Notes under the pieces: model-generated | What the model was told of the DNA's origin: nothing | Seen by the model: the letters and a program-made list of their open reading frames with translations, nothing else | Databases searched by the model: none | Shown: positions 1-11,246 of the stretch, in pieces | Numbering within the stretch: the stretch's first letter is position 1 | Layout: each line of letters starts with the position of its first letter | Assembly: GCF_028453695.1 (NCBI RefSeq) | Contig: NC_135779.1 | Coordinates: forward strand, 4,526,001-4,590,000 | Direction: 5' to 3' | DNA from: Augochlora pura | Lineage: Eukaryota > Arthropoda > Insecta > Hymenoptera > Halictidae | Length of the DNA: 64,000 nt | Translations under genes and position numbers: made by a program

Positions 1-63
1 CGAGGTCACTCATCGCCTCGCGATTCCGGCTAGGAACGACAATCCGCGTGCTCTTCTCAAAAC

Positions 64-147
64 TAAAAATTACCCTCTCCGTCGCCTACAATTAGTTCTC
101 TACAAATTACCCTCTCCATCGCCTGCAATTAATTCTCTAAAAATTAA
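64..147. repeat. Short tandem repeat, about 43-bp unit
   Basis: Two diverged units containing ATTACCCTCTCC(G/A)TCGCCT. Confidence 0.75.
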
Positions 148-169
148 TTTCATCGATTTCTTCGAGGCG

Positions 170-417
170 TAATTTTCGCCGGAAAATAAGATGGCGATTG
201 CCACTGAAAATAAAAGGGTTGGTTGCCACCGGAAATAAAAAATAAAATGGCGATCGTCGCTGGAAATAAAAAATAAAATGGCGATCGTCGCTAGAAATCA
301 AAAATAAAATGGCGATCGTCGCTGGAAATAAAAAATAAAATTATCGTCGCTGGAAATAAAAAATAAAATTATCGTCGCTGGAAATAAAAAATAAAATTAT
401 CGTCGCTGTAAAAAAAA
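170..417. repeat. Minisatellite with 29-36 bp units
   Basis: Repeats of ATCGTCGCTGGAAATAAAAA, first with a TGGCG segment (about 36 bp) and then without it (29 bp). The array appears to have two generations of unit. Confidence 0.9.
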
Positions 418-2300
418 ACGCTGCGGAGGCAAAGTGCCGTTTCCAATGCCGGTAATTAGATTGTCAACCGGCGCGCGTCTTAGATACGAAACCGCTGATT
501 TGCATTCGGCCGCTCGTAAACCAGCGCATCTTCCGTTCGCCGTGATTCGTTGCAATTACCGCGTCCTTCAGCCGTCAATTCGCCGGACGCGCGGCGATCC
601 GTAAAATTTTCGAGCGAATTTCATCGGATTCCGCTCGTCCGAGAGGCGTCGGCCTCGAAATAGGTTGACCGTAATCGAGCGAAGGAGCTCTCGAACTCGT
701 CCAAGGATCCGCGGTACGATAACCTCGCGCGCGTACGTATCGTGGACCGCCATTGTTTCGTTCGTCGACAACGGTGACGATAAAAGTCTTCAGCGACGAC
801 GCGTGGCGTTTCTTCCGTCGATCCTTTTGTCAATGGATCGACGAAGGAATCTTTGATTATGATTGCTTCGCTTTGCTAGTCATTGTCGAAATTACGTTTC
901 TGATCCAATGGCGTCGCAACGATGAAAATTGTTAACTATAATTTAACCTTATGAAATATCTTTTAATTGTGTAATTAAATTTTTGTCTTTCGATGATTGC
1001 TTCGTTTTGCTAATCATTATCAAAAGTATATTACTGATCCATAGGCGTCGCAGAAATGAAAATTGTTAACTATAATTCACCTGTAGCATATTTGACATTA
1101 TAAACTATCTCTTAATTTTAATTTTAATTTACTCAAATTTTTATCGTCCCTCTCTGTGCAATAAAAATAGTGAACGATTTATTTCTTCGTCAATAGTTTA
1201 TATAAATTAATTGATCGTACATAGTACACGTGTTCTACACTAATTGGCATAGTTTTCTTTTACGTTACGATATAAATAAGATAAAAGTTGAGATAGAAAT
1301 AAATGAAAGGTAATATAGTTGTTCGATTTTGTGACTGAAGATTGACCGGTCGTTTCCCCGTCTCGATCGGAAGATCGATGAAACCGAGATCGATAGCGCT
1401 CGAGGCTGATCTATCCATCGTTTCTTGTTTCGCAATCGGGCATTCGGCCGCCTTATCGTAATTATAAATCGTGGACATTATGATCGACGGTTTATTGTCT
1501 AACCGGTACCGTTAGATAAATTGAGTTTTAATAGAAACGCGAAACGTTCATTTCGTGGCGGCGGTGATTGGTCGAAATGAATTCACCATTCAATTGGAAT
1601 GACACCTGCCAGGCGTTTCAACGTCCTCGGATCGTATAGGACAGTGGGTAATTTACGACGAGACTACGGGCCACGGAAGAAAACGAATTTAATCTTTCCT
1701 TTGGGAGATGTAAGGCTGAATTAAACAATAGAGTAAATAACTTTAGTTAATATACAATAGTAACTTAAGTAAATTAATGCGATGAAATAACTTGGAAAAC
1801 TGGAAAATTGTTTAAAAAATTAAGAAGTGAACCAAACTTTAGTAGACATATAAAACAGTGAATAATAATAAATAATAGATGAAAAGATTCATTTAATCAG
1901 GTCAGCAAATTAGCTTTCAACCCTTTGAAATCGCGTTAAATTTACACATAAGCGGCTTATTAATCGAAATTAATTTTCGTTGAATAAATTGTAATATATA
2001 ATTTGCAAGATTAAGTAGCAAAAACGAGATTTATTAATTCTTCTTCAAAATTTAGATGTATGTAACGCGATAATATGTTCCAACGTTATATTTTAATTAC
2101 ACTTAATTAACTACTGCACCAGGGTATAATTTATCATTTAATTTTGAACATTTATTTGTCTCTAATTTACGATTGTCAATAATTTCTATCAAATGGCAAC
2201 AAAATTTGCATCCCTTATTACCAAAATCTAACAATAAAAGCGAACGAAGAAATTCTAAAAATAAACACCATAGAAATTATTAATTAAGAACGTGCTAAGC
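418..2300. other. No gene seen; AT-rich with one direct duplication
   Basis: A CpG-rich patch at about 430-840 is followed by AT-rich DNA. A 133-bp-spaced duplication lies at about 860-970 and 993-1110, each containing GATTGCTTCG and GAAAATTGTTAACTATAATT. Nothing else was recognised. Confidence 0.6.
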
Positions 2301-3803
2301 GGTTTCAAAAGAAATCGCAGCGCAAAGGGTTAAGGATTGAAGAACAGCGAAGCGCCACGTAGCCCCGGTGGAAATTAAACGAATTCCTTTGGGTCGCACG
2401 TGCGACTGCCGGCACATTCCGTACGAGGTCGATATCGCGATCGTCTCCCGGTGAAACGCTCGTTGTTATACAACACGCCGGCCTTGAAACGCATAATCGT
2501 TGTCCGCAGCTTGCGCGCAGCGCGTTCTCCGCCTCGTATCGGTCCACTTTCGTCCCTTTCTTTTTGCCAGGCCGATGTTTACCGACGCCAATGACTCCGA
2601 CCCTCTTATCGGCGAAATGCGACCGGCACTTTGGTATTTAAGTGTACCCATGGAATTTTGCATCGCAGCTTTTTTTGTTTCGTTATGCTCATTTAAAACG
2701 AGATATTTACTTTGTTACACAGTTATTATTATTCGAGACTCGGATAAACAGTTCTTTAAAGTTTATAAAAATTGTCAAGAATTTTAGGTGATCTAAGTTT
2801 CACTGTAAATAATATTTTATTGTTTTATTTAGTGCGTTTGTTTTCTTGTAAATAATTGTTACTGGATACTTCGAATCTGTAATAAAGTTAATTAATTTAT
2901 GTTTATGTATATATTTATGTAATTTATCTCAAGTTTAGTTAATTTAGGTGTAAGGATATTTATGTACGTTTTCAGAGCTGATTAAATAATTCTACGAGAT
3001 AATAGTTTAAAGTAGAAAATATACTACAGTTAGTTACTTAAGATACAACAAAAAAGTCGTCAAAGAGAAGCTAATAAATTCTCTAAACACCGTATCACGT
3101 GTTACACTTTTAAATAACCATATCCACAGAATTAATTTACCCTTTGCGCCATGAAAACAATAGTTAATTATAGTCCCCAATAATATCAATAAACGTCCAT
3201 AAATCGCAAAAATCTCCAAGAAATCTATTCAACAATTTCCTACGAAAGGGTCCATCCAATCTCCCCCACAAACACCATAAGCATCCAATAGTACAGTGCC
3301 CCAGAGCACGGCAGACAATAGGAAAGAAATATCGCGACTGTTATTAAAACGATTCGTTCCCGCAGTGATTTTTCCAGACGGTCGGAAAGAATGCTCGTTT
3401 TACCGTTCGCCACGGTTTTCCGTTCATTTTTCATCGAACGACCCTCCGTTACCTGTACCCACGATCCCAGAAAACGGGCCCGATTGAAATGCATCGGCCC
3501 GGCTATTTATCTCATCGCGGCTCGCGCGCGCGCGCCGTTTGCATAATAACACGCTTCGGTTTCACCTATATATCCGTTATGGTTTCGGTGACCTTGAAAT
3601 TTATTCAACGCCGCAGCGCGTTTGCTTAACGGACGGCCATTTAGTGCCAGCGGGATTTTAAACGGTCCGGCGCCGCGCGCGCGCGCGCCCGCGTCATCGT
3701 CTATGCGGATCCGCGAGGCGTTGAAATCACCGGCGACGCGACGACGATCCTCGCGCATCGCGGCATCGCGAACATTGTCGGACGATCAAGAAAGTGATAT
3801 CAA

Positions 3804-3930
3804 CCTCTTTGGCACTCGAGCGGTGACTCTGAGGCACCGCTGAAATTATTCTATCACGTTCTAAAATAATTTGTATATTAATATAATTTAGATTTAAAAA
3901 ATTGTTGACAGTGAAACTGTTACAAAGGGT
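3804..3930. mobile_element. MITE of the CCCTTTGCACTCGA family, internally deleted
   Basis: The left end has GGCACTCGAG(C)GGTGACTCTGAGGCACC and the right end TACAAAGGG. The interior matches 57709-57951 closely (GGTGACTCT, GGCACC, TTTAGATTTAAAAAATTGT). It is shorter because the part before the right end is missing. Confidence 0.65.
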
Positions 3931-4009
3931 TATAGTCTTTTAATAAACGCGTAAATAAATGCGTCGTCAATGGTGTTGATTAACAACCGATAGCGTTGAT
4001 TGCTGTTAG

Positions 4010-4190
4010 GTTTATTATTATTATTTTTATTTTTATATTATATTGTTATTACTATTTTATATTACTATTACTATTTCATATTACTATCACTATTTTATAT
4101 TACCATCACTATTTTGTATTACTATTACTATTTTATATTATTATTATTATTAATATTTTATAATATTTATTATTATTATTATTATTTTAG
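4010..4190. repeat. (TAT/TTAC)n-rich simple repeat
   Basis: Interleaved TATTACTATTAC and TTATTATTATT units, over about 180 bases. Confidence 0.9.
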
Positions 4191-5254
4191 CGTCCCACAG
4201 CGTTTCATGCCGAGGCCGCCATTTTCCGCGATTTCGAACGACGAACGTCTCTTTCACCTCAGCCCGTGTGACGCAGCTATAAATTTTCGTTAACGGTTCA
4301 TCTCCGCGAATTTTATAGTTTTCGCGAAAGATATAAATGCATAAAGCCGTGGCGATAACGCTGGTGACGGCGTCGCGGTTATCTCGTCGACGGAGACTTC
4401 TTAACGTTTGCGATGCGTCCGTTACGAATGTCGGGGGAGCGCGATCCCGCGCTCGGAAGGTGTTAAATTGTTTATGATTCCGAGAAAAACTGATTGTGTC
4501 GGGACGCGTGTAATTTCCGCGGCCGCGCGGAAAAACTGCGGTAAACAAACGATAACCGCGGGAATTTATGAATCGAGTAACAGTTATGGAAAGACCGCTA
4601 CGCTTCGGTACGGTTAAGGAATATGCGATCGTCGCGTTATAGTATAATTAGTTTACAGTAAAATGAAACGAAAAGATAAAAATATTATCTAGCGCCTCGT
4701 TTTTATACTTGCCGATTATCGAAAATTCTATTATAACTTCCTCAACCTCAATCAGCTATAACCAAGCGTGTTACAATACAGCTGAGAAACAGCTTAAATA
4801 GGCTGTAATTTCTATATTCATTTTCATGAAGCTGTATCTTTTTTTCCAAAAATGGTAAAACAATGGGGCTCAGCAGGTTTTAAAGGGTAAAGTCTCTACT
4901 TTAATATGTACTAACTGATTTTTACTGTCAAAATTTGAATAAAATGTAAAAAATACTTATGTGGAAAATGTGCAATACAAAATGTTGTAATTTGTAAAAA
5001 ACGTGATGAAAGGTAAATAAAACTTTCTAAATAGAAAAGCGAGGAGCGGGTTTTTATCGTAGCACTAGAAAAATATTTTGTTTACTATCCAATTGGCTAA
5101 AATCTCTTTCTATATTAAGATACATATGTTTTTTTTTCAAGCGGTCATTTGACCGCTCATGGTAGGAGTAGTTATACATGAAATGTCGGTAGGTTTAGTG
5201 TTAAAAAAAGGAACGCCTTAATAGCTAACCCACCACCATTTCACAGCCATTAGC

Positions 5255-5326
5255 TCGATGTAATTGTCGATTTCGAATCAGATGCAAACGAATTTACAGC
5301 TGATTAGAAATCGGCAATTACATCGA
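5255..5326 (+). other. Long stem-loop in copy 1
   Basis: Two 27-base arms (5255-5281 and 5300-5326) are complementary except at two positions and flank an 18-base loop. The arms begin TCGATGTAATTG and end CAATTACATCGA. The same stem is present in copy 2; the one change seen in an arm falls on a base that is already unpaired. Confidence 0.85.
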
Positions 5327-5330
5327 TTGC

Positions 5331-5372
5331 CCGAGTCTCACCACGTGGAGGTTGCTGTGACTGGAGACTCGG
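5331..5372 (+). other. Stem-loop in copy 1
   Basis: Perfect 9-base stem CCGAGTCTC / GAGACTCGG, immediately after the previous hairpin. It is conserved in copy 2. Confidence 0.75.
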
Positions 5373-5500
5373 AAGGGAGTCAGAACGAAGCCGGCATTCG
5401 TTATGGCTCCCTCCCTTTCACCAGTGAAATAATATGTCGAGTACTATTGCGGACCAAAAGTGGATCGATGGAGAAGCCGCCTAACCACTGGGACCAAAGT

Positions 5501-5525
5501 GAATCAGAGCAGAAGGTTCTGATTC
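5501..5525 (+). other. Stem-loop in copy 1
   Basis: Perfect 8-base stem GAATCAGA / TCTGATTC with a 9-base loop. It is present in copy 2. Confidence 0.6.
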
Positions 5526-5943
5526 TTTCAAAAAGAAAATCAAAAACGAGCCGGAGCAGAAGGCCCCGACTCGAGCGAGGGTGACGCGACGCGAGCAATA
5601 CTTGCACAAGCCTCGGAATTCCGCAGATATCATTATTCGACGAGGTACAATTGGAATGAGCAGCCAATCGCGACATCCACCTACAACGTTGAACATTCTC
5701 CCCCTGCACCCTCCCCCCAATGAAGGGGTTACGGGCGTCTTACATGCCGCAGCGAAGGGAGAATGTCCACCGCTGCAGGAGGATGAACGATTGGATGCTC
5801 AAACCGCATGATACCTCGCCGAACAAGATGATCTACGAGACTCCGAGAGATTGCGCAAGCAGGACCACCATGGTTGGGCCGAAAATTGACAACGAATGTT
5901 GAACGAGCAAAGCTAAGGCAATAATACTCGACATACTTTTAGC

Positions 5944-6020
5944 GATTCGGGTAACTCGGGGACGCTACACCCCGTGCCCCCCACGGGGCATGTCCCGTGG
6001 GACGGAGGCCCCTGAGTGAT
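5944..6020 (+). repeat. GC-rich block A, related to block B
   Basis: It begins ATTCGGGTAACTCGGGGACGC and ends at GGCCCCTGAGTGATC. It contains a hairpin CCCACGGG / CCCGTGGG (5980-6001). Block B at 6346-6428 has the same start and end with a different middle, so the two look like an old internal duplication of the element. Confidence 0.65.
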
Positions 6021-6345
6021 CTTAATACTACTTAGAAAAGACGCAATAATTAACAAGTCGCACGCATCCCATGGCGGATGATGATCCCAAGGCGAATTAT
6101 GATCCCACGGCAGATGACCTGAAATAATCTGAAAAAATTATTAGTTAATTAGAACATATAAAGAATGACGAGACGAAACAAGGAAACCAACACCAGCACA
6201 CGAGTGCCAAACTAACCCGCACACGAGTGCAATTTGAAGAAGAAATCCAACGCTGAACAACCGAATCACAGCGAAAGACGAACCAACATTCGAAAACGAA
6301 ACGAACTCTAACAAACTTAAGTTAAGAACCCTAACGAGCTATAGG

Positions 6346-6428
6346 CGCTTCGGGTCCTTCGGGGACGCTACCCCCCGTACTCACTCAAGGGCCCCTCCCA
6401 TGAGCGAGCCCCTGAAGGAACTTCGATC
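6346..6428 (+). repeat. GC-rich block B, related to block A
   Basis: It begins GCTTCGGGTCCTTCGGGGAC and runs through a CCCCCCGTACTC segment to GAGCCCCTGAAGGAAC. Blocks A and B are both retained in copy 2 (43486-43564 and 43859-43935). Confidence 0.65.
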
Positions 6429-7233
6429 GGAGGAATACCAAGTTCGAGTACTTTTCTTACAACGACGTTTCATCATAAATAACTAACGCACACACGCAAT
6501 TAAATAATAATACGCTTAGACGCATCCCACGGCGAATAATGATCTCACGGTGGATGATAATCCAACGGCGGATGATAATCAACTTAATAAATAACGCAAC
6601 ACTGGCATCCCTCGATGATATTTCTGCAATTTTGTGGAATGTTATTTCCTCCGCATTGGCTAAAACTGTCTATGAGTTTAAGTAATATAAAATACATATA
6701 AGTAAGAAATACAAAAATACATAAAAATAAGAAATGAGAAAAAAATGATGTGAAAAATTCGACAGAAATGATGGTCGACTCGATATGCATTCCAAAAACA
6801 AACGCGCGAATGGACCGTGCTTGCGCAACACTATTTTAAGAAACAGACATTGCTATACAAAAGCAAACGCGGTCAGTGCATTTTTTGTCGTGATACTAAT
6901 TTATTTCATTGAAAATGGTGAACTCCCGTGCACATTGATCTATTTTTACGCAACGCTAAAAGGAACCCGTCGACGATGCAGCAATCCTTGGTTCGGCTAC
7001 CCGCAGTGTGGCATTTATTTCGAAACTCTAATGCAACGCGTTGCAATTTTCGCGACTCTAAAACTACGCGTAAAAGAATCTTCGCAACGCTATTATTTCG
7101 AGATAGCTTAGCGACAGGGGCTGTCCCCAGCCCCTTGGAATCCACCCCGGATTCCTACGCTACGCACCACCCACCCGCCTGGACGTCGTAACGCCAGGAC
7201 GGATGCGCCCCTTCGTCCAGGACGGTGGTTCCA

Positions 7234-7259
7234 GCTCGCAGAATAAAAATTCTACGAGC
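7234..7259 (+). other. Stem-loop in copy 1
   Basis: GCTCG-C-AGAAT, loop AAAA, ATTCT-A-CGAGC: ten pairs with one internal mismatch. It is followed by TAGACC-GA-GGTCTA at about 7275-7288. Both are retained in copy 2. Confidence 0.7.
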
Positions 7260-8338
7260 CGGCCGCCCTGGATATAGACCGAGGTCTAGTAGCGCTATCT
7301 TTTTTAGACAGAGATGGTGTTTCACGGTCTTATGCTGCGAGGTCATGTGCCTCCGACTATCTCGTTTCCATAAACGCGATTAAAAACGGAACGCTAATAA
7401 TTATTTCGCGAACTTGTAATTCGAATTCGACTCGCGACTCTAAGAAAAAATCACGAATGCCACGCTGCGGTGCGTCGCAGCTTCGGCATGGGCCCTGAAA
7501 AACGAATGCAGCTACCGCAACGCGATCGTTTACGCGACGCTAACTTTGAAATGGATTCAAAGACAAATACTCTAATGCAAAAATCGCGATTTGCCCATCC
7601 GAGCTGTTCGTTGGGACGGCGAGAGGCCTGTCCATTGTTGCGGCGTCGGCGTGGGCGTCTGGAAATACGAAAGTGAAGCTACTTGCAACGCGATTATTTA
7701 AACACAACGCTAACACAACGAACAGAAATGCAAAAAGTTACTTTGATTCTTAAAAGCAGCTGCTTTATCGACTTTGAAAAATTTAAGGAAATTTGCAAGT
7801 TCGAACGCGATCAGTTGCGCAACGCTAAGTTCAATTTCTGTTCGAACAATTGACTGAAGCAACGCGTGATTAATTCGCAACGCTATGGCAAGTCGCGGAT
7901 GCGCCCACCCGAGCCGATCGTTGCAGCAGCAGCATGGGCGTCTGAAAAGTCGAAAAGCAAAACTACTTCAACGCGATTGTACCAACGCAACGCTAATTCA
8001 ACGAACAGAGGTCCAAAAGACAAGTTTTCGAGAGCAAATAGACTTTGAGAAACGTTAAAAATTGATCAAAGCAACGCGAGATTCTATTTATTCGCAACGC
8101 TATATTTAAAGTTACTATGCATAAGAAACAAGATGAAATCGCGATTATTTCATTCGCAACGCTACCCTTTAGAGAATTTATTTCAATAGTAATGGAAATC
8201 GTGTCTATTTTATTTAGAACACTAATTTTTATCTCTGCTCAAAATTGATTAAAGCAACGCGTGGTCATTTCGCAACGCTACTTGCAAATCGCGGACGTGC
8301 CCATCTGCGCTGATCGTTGGGGCGGCAAGGCCTGCCCA

Positions 8339-8340
8339 TA

Positions 8341-8374
<34 letters not shown>
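8339..8374. repeat. (TAC)n microsatellite
   Basis: About twelve trinucleotide units, at the third unit of the 310-400 bp array. Confidence 0.95.
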
Positions 8375-8770
8375 GCTACAATTACAATTTTAACAAACGA
8401 GTACAGTGACAAAGTGGTAACGACAATGGGGTGGCCTCTCTCAACAGTTTGTTGGAGAGGCCTCTTCGGCATTTAGCCTCTTCTTTCTTCGGCGAATCGC
8501 CTGATGAACCTAGAACCCTACACGTGCTCCGCAGCTAGTAGAAAACCAACGATTTCCGAAACAAAGTAACAATGTTTCGGAAAAAGCCGATAGTCCTGCT
8601 GGTGCAATGGAGCCGGTATCGTTTCGTTTCGAGAGCCCTAATTCCCGCGCGTACGCGTTCGCGACCGCGGAAGCTAAGAGAATTTTCAAAGGATCGATTT
8701 CGAGCTATAACATCGGACGTCATGCACCGTTCGAATAAAGCTCGAATCGAACCCTTTGAGCCCTACCGGT

Positions 8771-8822
8771 GACTGACCGTCGGGCGAATCGCGGCCTACC
8801 CGAAAGAGAACGACGGTCAGTC
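8771..8822 (+). other. Perfect 12-bp stem-loop
   Basis: GACTGACCGTCG pairs with CGACGGTCAGTC across a 28-base loop. With a one-base bulge, CCGG on each side extends the stem to 16 pairs. Confidence 0.8.
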
Positions 8823-10256
8823 CCGGCCCTACCTAACAGTTCACACACACACACACGCTAAGGCAAGTTACCTAGCCTACCTAATCCTATATTTAAAAAA
8901 TAGCAAAGCAATCACACCAACACATTCGCTTCACGATTGGCACACATACGCTGAGGTGCTAACCTGCGGAGAACGTCCCGGGACGCCTCTGACACCCCAA
9001 CATGATCACATTCACTCACAATTAAGGTACATGTTAGTTCCTGAAATCGACTGACAATGGTAGCGATCATTGCGATTTTATAATAATTAAAATTTATTTT
9101 CTCGCGACTCTAATCGACTATTAATGACAGTAGTTTTACAATAAGTATCTCTTAAGTGGAGTCACAATTCTCGAAATAAGAATAGCGAATAAACATTCTA
9201 TACATATTCCATACGGATCCACGTTGCATGACATGGATCGCGAATGGAATATGTTTTATTCAACTTAATTACAATTTTAAAAAACCGACGCAAAATCCAC
9301 TACCTAATCACACACACACACAAGTGGAAATTACGTCGTGCACGATACGCTAACCATTGTCAATCGCAATTTTTTAAATACCGTTCCATGCGCCGTTGCT
9401 CGCACCCTTCCGAGTAACCTTGGGCACTCGAAAGGATTGGAGCAACGAGCATAGAACCTCAAATCTCTGAAAATCCTATCTAAAAAGTGTCATTAGTTTC
9501 CGGGGAGGGATACTTGAAATTCATTAAAACACAAGTACGATTAATAATAATAATTTCATAGGAATAATTTCAATGTTCAAATACGTTAAATGATTTGATA
9601 AAAATAATTTCAAAGTATCTTCAAATACGTTTAATGAATTGATAATAATAATTCAAAAGATGCGCGTACGAATAAGTCTAATAAAAATATCAAAACAAGA
9701 AAAAGTGAGACTCTACTTTGAATTTTAAGAAATATATTTTATATAAGGGGGACCGTCTTTCTGCATGCGGTCTCTAATACGATTAATCGAAATAAACTTG
9801 TTCGATATATTGGTACAGCAAATGTACCAATATCATTTTTGCAACATTCGTTTTATGTTAAACGCGTGAAATCCGAAAGACCGATTTTTTGGCAGGTTCG
9901 AAATGAAATTAGCAATAGTTGAAAATATTGAAAGAAATCGCGACGTGCAGAAAGACCCTACCTACCTAAGAAACATATTACCACTCAAAGGATTGCCGGG
10001 CAACCCTTTGGTCACTGTACTCGTTAAAAAATACTACAATTTCTACGTAATAATTTCTTGAAATATTCACTCACTACTTGATGACAGAAGACAGCTGCTT
10101 TAGAATTCCGGAACAGCAAGACATCCCGACGAAGAAGCCCGCAACGGGAAGACATCCCGACGAAGAAACCCGCAACGATCCTCTCGATCTCTGCTTCCGT
10201 CCACACTTGAGCCGTGCACCACTTGCATCCACGTAGTTGTAAAGAACAGGAGTTCT

Positions 10257-11132
10257 AGTGAAATAATTTTTTTCAGCAGAAATTCAATGTCACTTGCAAT
10301 TTAATACTTAGAAAAATTAATTTTGACTTGTATACAATATTAAGTACTCACTTGGATGACCACAGCTGATTACTACGATGGCCGCTAGTGACCACAGGTG
10401 GACCAAGGGTCAGCAGTAATCAATGGAAGTCCATCTTGAATCGGAAAAATTTAGTCAGAATATTTTCGAGGACCGTCTTACGAAACACGTTTACATACTG
10501 ACGAGAACAATAACAGACTGAGAAAATGAAAAACAACATTGCGCAGGACGCCTAACTTTCAGTAACGGTCAACAATGATTTGCATATTGCTTATTCCTGA
10601 TTTCATAAAATTTCTTTCACCAATAAATTTATTATTGCCGATGTCTAAAAATTTATAACATTTCCGATAATTAGAAGTACGGTCAAGCATTCTATATTCT
10701 ATTTTTACATTTAACATGTTAGTGACAATAATTGATAGAATCAGAGATGTGAAATAATTTTTTTCAACAGGAACAACTCGAGAAGTTTTTGCGTTAATAA
10801 ATTCAATGTCACTTGCAATTTAATACTTGGAAAAATTAATTTTGACTTGTATACAATATTAAGTACTCACTTAATTACCTCGTCGAATTAATGACCACTG
10901 ATTATCACTTGAATGACCACAACTGATTACTACGATGGCCGCTAGTGACCATAGGTGGACCAAGGGTCAGCAGAAATCAATGGAAGTCCATCTTGAATCG
11001 GAAAAATTTAGTTAGAATATTTTCGAGGACCGTCTTACGAAACACGTTTACATACTTGTGAGGACAATAACAGACTGAGGAATTTGAAAAACAACATTGC
11101 GCAGGACGTTTTCCTGATTTCATAATATTTCG
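10257..11132. repeat. Direct duplication, two units
   Basis: Unit 1 (about 10257-10612) and unit 2 (about 10746-11132) share long matches, for example around GGAAGTCCATCTTGAATCGG at 10425 and 10982. Unit 2 has about 38 extra bases in the middle. The spacing is 519 bases before and 557 after that insertion. No TG...CA ends or primer-binding site were seen, so it does not look like an LTR pair. Confidence 0.8.
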
Positions 11133-11177
11133 CGCAGCGTTCGGGTAATACGCACTACTTGTGTAACACGCTGATCG

Positions 11178-11246
11178 CGCTATGCCCGTAATATTTACGT
11201 TTGGCCCGACCATCGTACGCGGGCTATGCCCGTAATATTTACGTTG
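11178..11246. repeat. Short tandem duplication (about 45-bp unit)
   Basis: GCTATGCCCGTAATATTTAC occurs twice, at about 11179 and 11223, separated by about 22 bases. Confidence 0.8.

Larger units (their letters stand above)
2301..4740. other. No gene seen; CpG-rich and AT-rich intergenic DNA
   Basis: It includes CpG-rich patches at 2300-2640 and 3300-3840, a short CG run at 3524-3536, a TTAA-family MITE relic at 3804-3930 and a TATTACTATTAC-type AT repeat at about 4010-4190. The open frames here have no family signature. Confidence 0.6.
4741..7695 (+). repeat. Large structured non-coding repeat, copy 1 (part shared with copy 2)
   Basis: From CTCAACCTCAATCAGC at 4741 the sequence matches, in reverse complement, the stretch ending at 45135. 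The match continues to 7695, which pairs with 40437 where copy 2 meets the assembly gap. Over 5264-5584 the copies differ at 8 of 321 positions. Read in the open frame present in both, 6 of the 8 changes alter an amino acid, so the frame is not under protein constraint. Contents in order: a 16-bp palindrome (5141-5156), several strong hairpins, two related GC-rich blocks, short tandem arrays of a CCCACGGCGGATGAT-like unit (6066-6120, 6525-6587) and the start of a GCAACGCTA motif array. No transposase, reverse transcriptase or other enzyme could be read. The outer edge at 4741 is sharp; the inner edge cannot be set. Confidence 0.85.
6945..8470 (+). repeat. Array of AACGCG ... GCAACGCTA paired motifs inside copy 1
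   Basis: GCAACGCTA occurs at about 6950, 7084, 7819, 7877, 7987, 8094, 8156 and 8272, with near matches at 7376-7397, 7517-7541 and 7685-7712. Most are preceded 8-20 bases earlier by (GC)AACGCG or a close variant, often AACGCGATT. Overlying this is a longer unit beginning AAATCGCGGATGTGCCC at about 7581, 7890 and 8286, giving diverged tandem units of roughly 310-400 bases. The copy 2 side shows the same motifs in reverse complement up to the gap. Confidence 0.75.
7696..10250. other. Continuation of copy 1 beyond the part comparable with copy 2, rich in hairpins
   Basis: No gene is recognised. The motif array continues to about 8470. Strong hairpins follow: 8433-8462 (GGCCTCTC / GAGAGGCC plus CAACA / TGTTG), 8771-8822 (perfect 12-base stem GACTGACCGTCG), 9202-9254 (ACATATTCCAT / ATGGAATATGT with an inner stem) and 9807-9833 (ATATTGGTAC, 7-base loop). 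A (CA)n run lies near 8842-8856. Whether this belongs to the same element cannot be decided, because the matching part of copy 2 is beyond the gap. Confidence 0.5.

Noticed and set aside
5264..5584. 106-residue open frame found in both repeat copies (also 44611-44291)
   Set aside because: Six of eight differences between copies change the amino acid, so there is no sign of protein-level constraint.
6061..6590. Short spaced repeats resembling a CRISPR array
   Set aside because: The units are CCCACGGCGGATGAT-like, irregular and without unique spacers, in an animal genome.
10257..11132. Possible LTR pair
   Set aside because: The spacer is only about 130 bases and no TG...CA ends, primer-binding site or polypurine tract were seen.
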